From an uncultured Collinsella sp. (GTDB lineage Bacteria > Actinomycetota > Coriobacteriia > Coriobacteriales > Coriobacteriaceae): a stretch of 29,052 bases of DNA. The first letter of the stretch is position 1, and every line of letters starts with the position of its first letter. The stretch spans positions 1 to 29,052 of the forward strand of contig CAUCLI010000018.1 in the NCBI GenBank assembly GCA_958443615.1. The letters run 5' to 3'. A program made the position numbers and the translations under genes. Under the pieces are notes generated by a model, which worked only from the letters and a program-made list of their open reading frames with translations, had not been told where the DNA came from and made no database searches. This document shows, piece by piece, positions 24,370 to 29,052 of the stretch.

Positions 24370-24978
24370 ATGAGAGAATTTATCGACGACGAGGGCAAGC
24401 GACACATCGACCCCTTCTGTTTCGACGAGTTCGGGATGATCGACCGAGGGGTCAAGACGGTGCGGTTCCTGTACGCCATCACCGGCGCGATCGGACTCGT
24501 CGCCGGCATCGCCCTGCTGTGCTGCCCCGTGAAAACGCTCGTGGTCCTCGCGGTCATCCTCGGCGCGTATTTCGTCGTCTCGAGCGTCGTGCGCATCGGT
24601 GTAGCCGTCGGCACGCCCTTCATGCCCGCGGGCTGGCGTGGGCTCAATATCCTCACCAGTCTTTTGCTGCTCCTCTGCGGCGTCGTCATGCTGAGGAACC
24701 AGACCGCGTCCGCCATGACGCTCGCGACGCTCGCCGCCGTCGCCATCGGATTCGGCCTGATCATCGAGGGCGTGGTCACCCTCGTCGAAACGGGCATGGT
24801 CCACAACCGTGCGCTCTCGACACTCTCCGGATGCATCTCGATCTTCGCCGGCATCGGCGTGTTCATGTTCCCGCTCGAGTCGGTCGACCTACTCATAATC
24901 TTCTCCGGCGCCGCGCTCGTCGTACTGGGCGGCATGCTGGTCGCCCGCGCGGTCACCTTCGGGAAAGCCGCACGCTGA
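24370..24978 (+). CDS. HdeD-like (DUF308) membrane protein
   Basis: 202-residue integral membrane protein. The ATG at 24370 has GGAG 6 nt upstream. A 30-residue hydrophilic start is followed by six hydrophobic helices in three pairs (VRFLYAITGAIGLVAGIALL; TLVVLAVILGAYFVVSS; LNILTSLLLLLCGVVML; AMTLATLAAVAIGFGLIIEG; TLSGCISIFAGIGVFMF; LLIIFSGAALVVLGGML). The layout and length match the HdeD/DUF308 family; E. coli HdeD is linked to acid resistance at high cell density, but no hdeAB partners are present and the role here is unknown. It is monocistronic, ending in a strong terminator. Confidence 0.85.
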   Translation: MREFIDDEGKRHIDPFCFDEFGMIDRGVKTVRFLYAITGAIGLVAGIALLCCPVKTLVVLAVILGAYFVVSSVVRIGVAVGTPFMPAGWRGLNILTSLLLLLCGVVMLRNQTASAMTLATLAAVAIGFGLIIEGVVTLVETGMVHNRALSTLSGCISIFAGIGVFMFPLESVDLLIIFSGAALVVLGGMLVARAVTFGKAAR

Positions 24979-25009
24979 CGGACCCGAACTCATATCGATA
25001 TACGGCACG

Positions 25010-25050
25010 CGCCGCCCGGGCACTCGAGGGAGTCGCCCGGGCGGCGTTTT
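25010..25050 (+). terminator. rho-independent terminator of the HdeD-like gene
   Basis: 12-bp stem CGCCGCCCGGGC / GCCCGGGCGGCG, continued inward by ACTC / GAGT around the loop GAGG, with a TTTT tail. It starts 31 bp after the stop codon. Confidence 0.9.
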
Positions 25051-25064
25051 GCGCAAGCTCATCC

Positions 25065-25095
25065 TTGACCTTAACGTAGCGGAAAGGTTTATCCT
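25065..25095 (+). promoter_or_regulatory. MerR-type promoter with 19-bp spacer
   Basis: -35 TTGACC (25065-25070) and -10 TATCCT (25090-25095) are separated by 19 bp, the overlong spacing that MerR-family activators correct by bending DNA. The spacer carries the dyad ACCTTAACG-TAG-CGGAAAGGT (7 of 9 pairs). It lies 28 bp before the MerR/TipAS gene, so autoregulation is expected. Confidence 0.85.
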
Positions 25096-25123
25096 GCGGA
25101 CGATCGACGTCGAGGAGGCCGAC

Positions 25124-25891
25124 ATGGACTTACGGGAAACATATGGCATCGGAGAGGTCTCCAAGATCGCGGGAGTATCGACCCGCACCTTGCGTTTCTA
25201 CGAGGAAGAGGGGCTGCTGGCGCCCACCAGAGGCCTCAACGGGTACCGCCGCTACGCACCGGCGGACATCGACCGCCTGCAGGAGATCCTGCTCTTGCGC
25301 CACATGGGCGTAGGCACGGCCGAGATCCCACACGCCCTGAGCGCCACCGAAGATGAGCGCCGCCGCGCGCTCGCCCATCATCTCGAAACGCTCAAGACGG
25401 AGCATGCGCGCCTCGAGGCGCTCATCCGCACCGTCGAAACCACCATCGCACACATCGAGAAAGGAACGCCCATGAGCGACAAGGCCAAATTCGAGGGCAT
25501 GAAGCGGGGCCTCATCGAGGACAACGAGCGCGAGCACGGCAAGGAGGTTCGCGAGCGCTGGGGAGACGCCGCGGCAGACGAGGCGAACCGCAAGATGCTC
25601 AACCTGAGCGAGGGGGAATTCGAGCGCTTCCAGGAGTTGGGACGGGCCATCAACGAGGCGCTCGAGGCCGCCGTGACTGCGGGCGCCGACCCGACGGGCG
25701 AAGAAGGCGAGCGCATCTGCTCCATGCACCGCGAGTGGCTCGGATTCACCTGGAACTTCTACACGCCCGAAGCGCATCGCGGCCTGGCCGAGATGTACGT
25801 CGCCGACGAGCGCTTCACCGCATACTACGACGGGAACGTCACCGGGTGCGCCGCCTGGCTGCACGGTGCGATCACCGCGCACGCGAGGTAG
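25124..25891 (+). CDS. MerR family regulator with TipAS ligand domain
   Basis: 255-residue transcription activator. The ATG at 25124 follows GAGGAGG. Residues 7-75 form the MerR winged helix-turn-helix (YGIGEVSKIAGVSTRTLRFYEEEGLL, then NGYRRYAPADIDRLQEI), then a dimerisation coiled coil (about 80-115, EHARLEALIRTVETTIAHI) and a C-terminal all-alpha TipAS domain (about 145-250). In Streptomyces TipA this domain traps thiopeptide antibiotics; other members bind varied drugs. A second start inside (the ATG in GTPMSDKAKFEG near residue 117, with a GAAAGG site upstream) could give a free TipAS-like protein, as tipA does. The target besides its own promoter is not visible. Convergent with a HAD phosphatase gene. 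Confidence 0.93.
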   Translation: MDLRETYGIGEVSKIAGVSTRTLRFYEEEGLLAPTRGLNGYRRYAPADIDRLQEILLLRHMGVGTAEIPHALSATEDERRRALAHHLETLKTEHARLEALIRTVETTIAHIEKGTPMSDKAKFEGMKRGLIEDNEREHGKEVRERWGDAAADEANRKMLNLSEGEFERFQELGRAINEALEAAVTAGADPTGEEGERICSMHREWLGFTWNFYTPEAHRGLAEMYVADERFTAYYDGNVTGCAAWLHGAITAHAR

Positions 25892-25893
25892 GA

Positions 25894-25974
25894 GCGCCCC
25901 TCGAATATCGTGCACCGGCGGGGCATTGGCCCGACGGACGGCGCCCGCCCGCATCGCGCGGCATGCGAGGGGCG
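25894..25974. repeat. inverted repeat between convergent MerR and HAD genes
   Basis: CGCCCCTCG and CGAGGGGCG (25895-25903 and 25966-25974) are perfect inverted arms with a 62-nt GC-rich loop in the short gap between two convergent stop codons. It may act as a two-way terminator, though no U-tract is present. Confidence 0.35.
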
Positions 25975-25981
25975 TGAACGG

Positions 25982-26659
25982 CTACTCCCCGACGACGTCC
26001 GCACCGCGACCCAGCATGCCCGCCTCGCGCAGGAGATGACGAACCGCGTCGGCGAGGTCGTCGCCTTCCCATGCGGCAGTGGCGGCGGCGCGTGCCTCGG
26101 CGGAGGCGTTGATCGCGAGCGAGGCGCCCACAACCCCGAACAGCGGTATATCGGAGCGACTGTCCCCCACCGCCATGCACGCGGCCGCATCGACGCCGAG
26201 CGCGCGGGCGCGGTCCCGCGCGAAAGCCGGTTTTGCAAGCTCGTCGGCATCACGCGCCACTTCGCCCGTGAACACGCCGTCGACCACCTCGAGCTCTGGT
26301 CCGCACCACCCGGAGAAACCGAAGCGCCGCGCCAGATACGCCCCGATATAGGACCAGGTGCAGGAGGCCAGGTATGGCTCGAGGCCAGCGTCGCGGCATA
26401 TGGCGAGGGCGGGCGCGATGCCGTCGATGAGGGGCATGCCGTCAAGCCACGCCTCGACGTCCCGAACGCGAAGGCCGGCGTAACCCGCAGCATCCACGCG
26501 ACACACCGCGGCGTTATCCATCTCGCCGCGCGCGTACGCCTCCTCGGCGGCGCGCATCTCATCGCCGATGCCCAAGCGTTCGGCGACGAAGGTGCCCGAG
26601 TTCACACCGCGCGTGAGCGTTCCATCGATGTCGAAGAAGATGAGACCCCTAGGTTCCAT
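25982..26659 (-). CDS. HAD-family phosphatase, SerB-like
   Basis: 225-residue haloacid dehalogenase-type phosphatase. The ATG at 26659 has GGGAGG 8 nt upstream. Motif I is FFDIDGTLT (Asp10, Asp12), motif II Ser99 in LASCTW, motif III Lys143 and motif IV GDSRSD (165-170). The stretch ELEVVDGVFTGEV (122-134) resembles the segment before motif III in the SerB/phosphoserine-phosphatase-like subfamily (IB-type HAD), which also includes CicA-like and polar-lipid phosphatases. It could supply the last step of serine synthesis missing next to serC/serA, but it is 6.6 kb away and other substrates are possible. It is monocistronic. Confidence 0.88.
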   Translation of the reverse strand: MEPRGLIFFDIDGTLTRGVNSGTFVAERLGIGDEMRAAEEAYARGEMDNAAVCRVDAAGYAGLRVRDVEAWLDGMPLIDGIAPALAICRDAGLEPYLASCTWSYIGAYLARRFGFSGWCGPELEVVDGVFTGEVARDADELAKPAFARDRARALGVDAAACMAVGDSRSDIPLFGVVGASLAINASAEARAAATAAWEGDDLADAVRHLLREAGMLGRGADVVGE

Positions 26660-26932
26660 CGAGCGGCCCTCCCATAACAAGCCGAGGCGGCGCGGCGATT
26701 ATATGCGGGTCCGAACCCCGCGCCATTTGGATATCTCGCTCACATCGGTCGTGAGGCGATGCGCATGCCAACCCCATCCTCCCCCGCGATTCGGCGAAAA
26801 CATCGGGGCCGATATGAATTGAACTCGCACCCTTAGCCGCCGGCATCGAATTGCGTCCGGACGAATCGGTACCATTATCGCAAGGAATGAGTTTCCCGGC
26901 GATACGCGAAATGCCGTTGAAAGGAATCTCGA

Positions 26933-27202
26933 ATGGATGGGACGACAAACACGTTGATGACTCAGATCATCTTGTCGCTTGCCATGTTCGCACTCGGCAT
27001 ACTGGGCCTCCTCGTCTACGCGTACCTTGAATATCGCAAGAAGCCCGTAGCCGAGCAACGAATGATGCGCAAAAGGCTTCTCATCGCTTTGGGCCGCGGC
27101 GCGATCACCTTGGTCAAAATCACGGCAGCGGTTGTCGTGACGTTATTCGTCTCGGTCTTTTGGCTTGCCTTGAAGGAGAACCCGGCACCCAAACGGCGAT
27201 AA
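26933..27202 (+). CDS. small membrane protein, 89 aa
   Basis: Unrecognised protein with two hydrophobic helices, at about 10-30 (QIILSLAMFALGILGLLVYAY) and 58-78 (AITLVKITAAVVVTLFVSVFW), joined by a basic loop YRKKPVAEQRMMRKR, so both ends are probably outside. The ATG at 26933 follows AAAGGAA. Base composition is less GC-rich than the flanking core genes. Its 3' end overlaps the convergent hypothetical gene by 60 bp. Function is unknown. Confidence 0.65.
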   Translation: MDGTTNTLMTQIILSLAMFALGILGLLVYAYLEYRKKPVAEQRMMRKRLLIALGRGAITLVKITAAVVVTLFVSVFWLALKENPAPKRR

Positions 27203-27499
27203 GGTGCGATCGTACAGCCCATCGCTGAAGAGCAAGCTGGGCGCATGCGGGCGTGCGGGTGGGTCTTCGCGTCTCGCCGCCCCGTCGGAACTCCCATGCC
27301 TTCCGAACTCGCGGGCCTTTTTGGCGATGAACGCATCCGCCTCGGCTTCGCTCACTTCGTCGACCCACAGCTCGCCGATGAGCATGTCCATGATCTCCGT
27401 GCTGGGAACCCAGCGCCCCTGGGCAAAGTCGTAGGGCTGGCACACCGCATCGTCCATGCGATGAATCCCGATGCCGTTGTCCTCGATGTAGCACCTCAC
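27143..27499 (-). CDS. hypothetical protein, 118 aa
   Basis: Unrecognised soluble protein. The GTG at 27499 is chosen because AAGGGG lies 5 nt upstream; the frame is open to 27550 but runs toward a REP palindrome. The first 75 residues (RCYIEDNGIGIHRMDDAVCQPYDF, then WVPSTEIMDMLIGELWVDEVSEAEADAFI) look like a real folded domain. The last 40 residues are low in structure, basic and antisense to the end of the neighbouring membrane-protein gene, so the native C-terminus may have been lost and replaced by read-through. Function is unknown. Confidence 0.5.
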   Translation of the reverse strand: MRCYIEDNGIGIHRMDDAVCQPYDFAQGRWVPSTEIMDMLIGELWVDEVSEAEADAFIAKKAREFGRHGSSDGAARREDPPARPHAPSLLFSDGLYDRTLSPFGCRVLLQGKPKDRDE

Positions 27500-27543
27500 G
27501 CCGACCCCTTTGCACGAACGCACACCCAGGCGCTGATATTCCC

Positions 27544-27600
27544 ACCTCAATTTAGGGACAGTCCCTCACCTCAATTTAGGGACAGTCCCTAAATTGAGGT
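27544..27600. repeat. REP-like palindrome with partial tandem duplication
   Basis: 27568-27600 is a perfect 33-bp palindrome: left arm ACCTCAATTTAGGGAC, central A, right arm GTCCCTAAATTGAGGT. Its left two thirds are repeated immediately upstream (27544-27566) with a 24-bp period. The CTCAATT edges and GGGACAG core relate it to copies A-D between 4.5 and 7.6 kb. Confidence 0.8.
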
Positions 27601-27623
27601 TTAGCGCAATTGCAGCAAGCCGC

Positions 27624-27806
27624 CTATCTGCGATTCTGCATATCTGCCGAAATGAGATTCTTGATATAGTCCGTTGTGTTGTCTTGCGATTTCAGCCACG
27701 TATACATCTCCTCATCGGCGTCGCTGTTCGGATAAAACCGAATGGTCAGCTGCTTAACCTTCTTGCGATAATTGTTGGTCGCACGGCGCTGCGCTTCCGT
27801 CTGCAT
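27624..27806 (-). CDS. small RHH-like protein, 60 aa
   Basis: 60-residue basic protein with a good GGGGG ribosome binding site before the ATG at 27806. The pattern, a basic N-terminal helix (EAQRRATNNYRKK), then VKQLTIRFYPNSDADEEMYTWLKSQ and NTTDYIKNLISADMQ, matches short proteins found on mobile elements of Firmicutes and Actinobacteria, whose IRFYP strand and YIK-LI helices suggest a ribbon-helix-helix DNA-binding fold. It may be an autoregulator or orphan antitoxin; no toxin partner is adjacent. Confidence 0.75.
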   Translation of the reverse strand: MQTEAQRRATNNYRKKVKQLTIRFYPNSDADEEMYTWLKSQDNTTDYIKNLISADMQNRR

Positions 27807-27835
27807 TGTTCCCCCTTACGGTTGCGACTTTATAC

Positions 27836-27966
27836 TTACCAGCATGAATCTTGGTCTCCGGACTCATGGCCTTGAAGATCTCATCGAAGTTGGCCAGCGC
27901 TCGTCACCCGTGAAGGGCGCGGCGCGCAGACGACGACGCACCTCTTGAGGTCGCGAATCATCGCTG
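27836..27966 (-). pseudogene. possible frameshifted gene remnant
   Basis: On the minus strand two frames together give a plausible protein piece: EVRRRLRAAPFTGDER in one and ALANFDEIFKAMSPETKIHAGKY in the next, joined by an apparent frameshift near 27896. Neither frame has a start or a full domain. I do not recognise the family. The evidence is only that the conceptual join reads naturally. Confidence 0.25.
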
Positions 27967-28050
27967 CCGGGCGGCCTGACAACACCTCCCTTGGATGACA
28001 CGCCTACAATCGGGAGGACCCATGTTGATGGCACTGGCACTCACCGCCCC
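27967..28050. other. non-coding stretch in decayed region
   Basis: No gene is supported. A TACAAT followed by GGGAGG and an ATG at 28022 opens a 41-codon frame that runs over the duplicated IS-end sequence, so it is probably fortuitous. This stretch, with the neighbouring remnants, fills the 411-bp gap between intact genes (27807-28217). Confidence 0.3.
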
Positions 28051-28215
28051 TCAAGCAACACGGCACTTATGCCAACATTTGGGGGGGCGTGACGGCCTCA
28101 GAACGACACTGCTCCAAAACGCACAGCAGCGTGAGAGAACGTCGTAGCCGATGGGACCGTCTGCCTTCTCGACGCTCATGAGGATGCAGCGAACGAGGTC
28201 AAGATCGCGCTTCAT
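28051..28215 (-). pseudogene. truncated DUF2513-like gene
   Basis: The ATG at 28215 opens MKRDLDLVRCILMSVEKADGP, the N-terminal signature of DUF2513 proteins of phages and integrative elements. After about 30 codons the frame enters the duplicated IS-end sequence (28098-28120), continues as unrelated residues and stops at 28051, giving only 54 codons where the family has over 100. The start lies 2 nt after the stop codon of the upstream gene, so the two were an operon. Truncation by an IS-associated deletion is inferred. Confidence 0.6.
28098..28120. repeat. solo IS-end sequence, copy 1
   Basis: 23 bp identical to 28558-28580 in the same orientation (core GAACGACACTGCTCC). Copy 1 joins directly to the broken DUF2513 gene, while copy 2 continues into the transposase-bearing element. 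It looks like the leftover end of a deleted second insertion. Confidence 0.65.
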
Positions 28216-28217
28216 CG

Positions 28218-28439
28218 CTACTCGATTCCGCGAGCGTAGATCTCGCGCTCCACGATGTCGTAGAAGTCGGGTTTCAACCCATGCTCGGGGCGCAGCTCCT
28301 CATCAAGCTCGAATTCGAGAGCCCATATTTCCTGTTCATCTGAGGTGAGGGCATCAATGATTCTTCCGAGTTCTAGATCATCGGACCGCTGGCGCTTCCG
28401 CTCAGCGCACTTGTCCAAGACCTTACGATAGATGCTCAA
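28218..28439 (-). CDS. small hypothetical protein, 73 aa
   Basis: Unrecognised acidic, helical protein (SIYRKVLDKCAERKRQRSDDLELGRIIDALTSDEQEIWALEFELDEELRPEH). It uses a TTG start at 28439 with a GGGGGGTG tract just upstream; no ATG gives a comparable product. The stop overlaps closely with the start of the DUF2513 fragment (2-nt gap), so both derive from one mobile-element operon. No cysteine ribbon, membrane segment or DNA-binding motif is visible. Confidence 0.5.
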   Translation of the reverse strand: MSIYRKVLDKCAERKRQRSDDLELGRIIDALTSDEQEIWALEFELDEELRPEHGLKPDFYDIVEREIYARGIE

Positions 28440-28442
28440 TTT

Positions 28443-28538
28443 TCACCCCCCCGGCTTCTCCTCTATAGCGGCAAAAGCTCCGGCTTCTCCTTTGCCGCGA
28501 ATCTGAGCGTTCTTAACGATGAACGAAATCGTTCTCAT
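28443..28538 (-). CDS. possible 31-codon small ORF
   Basis: The ATG at 28538 opens MRTISFIVKNAQIRGKGEAG and ends in a TGA next to the TTG start of the 73-aa gene, which could couple their translation. There is no ribosome binding site and the IS end lies 20 bp upstream. The stretch also contains a hairpin GCGGCAAA / TTTGCCGC and the direct repeat CCGGCTTCTCC, so it may just be leader sequence. Confidence 0.2.
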   Translation of the reverse strand: MRTISFIVKNAQIRGKGEAGAFAAIEEKPGG

Positions 28539-28557
28539 CGTCTAGTTGGATTACCAG

Positions 28558-28580
28558 TCAGAACGACACTGCTCCAAAAC
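28558..28580. repeat. IS-end sequence, copy 2
   Basis: Second copy of the 23-bp sequence. Here it continues into AGGGTGTCGG, so that GACAC and GTGTC form a small hairpin, and lies 149 bp before the transposase start, in the position expected of the left terminal repeat of an IS256-family element. Confidence 0.6.
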
Positions 28581-28728
28581 AGGGTGTCGGCAGGCGGGGC
28601 GCGTGACGCGGTAACGCACAATTTCTTGCGCACTTTGACAGCAGGATAGCGTCCAGATAGAAGGGAGGGCACGGCCCGCCTCGGTATGATTCGAGTTGTC
28701 TGTTCTTGAAACATGCTGGAGGTTGGCC

Positions 28729-29013
28729 ATGCCCGAACCCATCGCAACATTGAACGAGGACCCCCTCAGGTCCGATCTGCGCGAACTCGTCAGGAGGACC
28801 GTCGGGGACACGTTGAACGGCCCGCTCGAGGCGGAGGCGGACGATCTCGCCGGGGCCGGGCGATTCGGGCGCGCCGTGCGCGAGGTCTTCCCCGGCGCCC
28901 CGTGGCAGCGCTGCGTCGTCCAACTGGAGCGCGACGTCGTCTCGGCCCTGCCCACGCGCGCGGGCAGGGGCGCGGCTGGTAGGGTCCTGCACGCCGTTGT
29001 TGTTGTTCACTAG
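28729..29013 (+). pseudogene. IS256 (Mutator) family transposase, internally deleted
   Basis: The ATG at 28729 has GGAGG upstream. The first 48 residues (IATLNEDPLRSDLRELVRR, then EAEADDLAGAGRFGR) are the N-terminus of a Mutator/IS256 transposase. They are joined directly to EVFPGAPWQRCVVQLERDVVSALP, which belongs near residue 250 of the roughly 400-residue family. Some 200 residues, including the catalytic DDE core region, are missing, and the C-terminus ends early after a GTT run. The product of 94 aa cannot be an active transposase. The final 39 bp of the window show no recognisable feature. Confidence 0.8.
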
Positions 29014-29052
29014 AAAGTGGTCCGAATGGTCACCGCTTCTTGAGCGCCGTGG

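Noticed and set aside
26704..26724. A tRNA T-arm look-alike, GCGGGTCCGAACCCCGC
   Set aside because: No acceptor or anticodon arm can be built upstream, where the HAD gene start lies.
28022..28147. A 41-codon frame with GGGAGG before its ATG
   Set aside because: It crosses the duplicated IS-end sequence and the broken DUF2513 gene, so it is probably fortuitous.

Overview
The window looks like a chromosomal segment of a high-GC Gram-positive anaerobe of the class Coriobacteriia, probably Collinsella or a close relative. This is inferred from the gene families (ATP-dependent PEP carboxykinase, paired DegV proteins, LctP lactate permease, a short SerC/SerA pathway), the strong GC bias at third codon positions, the AAGGAG-type ribosome binding sites and the frequent GTG/TTG starts. 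No rRNA or marker gene fixes the genus.

Layout. 1-2.3 kb (minus): two adjacent DegV fatty-acid-binding paralogues, the first cut by the window edge, and a hypothetical protein. 2.6-4.4 kb (minus): a DEAD-box RNA helicase with a long basic tail and a long 5' leader. 4.7-4.9 kb: a small zinc-ribbon protein bracketed by two inverted REP-like palindromes. 5.1-8.1 kb (plus): a copper homeostasis operon copA-copZ-csoR with a CsoR-type dyad between the -35 and -10 boxes; an inverted pair of REP palindromes sits between copA and copZ and supplies the copA stop codon. 8.2-8.7 kb: a membrane-anchored zinc-ribbon protein. 8.8-10.1 kb (minus): an amidohydrolase. 10.4-12.0 kb (plus): pckA. 12.2-12.3 kb: a MITE-like element with perfect 20-bp terminal inverted repeats and a 4-bp target duplication. 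12.4-14.0 kb (minus): a lactate permease. 14.2-15.7 kb (plus): a flippase-like membrane protein. 15.8-16.7 kb (minus): a calcineurin-like phosphatase; a 17-bp tandem repeat separates the two.

16.9-23.2 kb is the metabolic core. serC and serA are followed by a convergent TetR regulator, a divergent radical SAM enzyme and a DUF1015 protein with an exact DGHHR motif. Near-perfect dyads lie upstream of serC, upstream of serA and between the TetR and radical SAM genes, so each looks individually regulated. An 18-bp tandem array precedes the DUF1015 gene and a second MITE-like element follows it. 23.6-27.2 kb holds a histidine phosphatase, an HdeD-like membrane protein, a MerR/TipAS regulator with its own 19-bp-spacer promoter, a SerB-like HAD phosphatase and a small membrane protein.

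27.1-29.0 kb is a decayed accessory region: small hypothetical genes, a REP palindrome, a truncated DUF2513 gene, a duplicated IS-end sequence and an IS256-family transposase with a large internal deletion. The most interesting signals are non-coding: several palindrome families, two MITE-like elements, two minisatellite-like arrays and structured leaders in the serine region.
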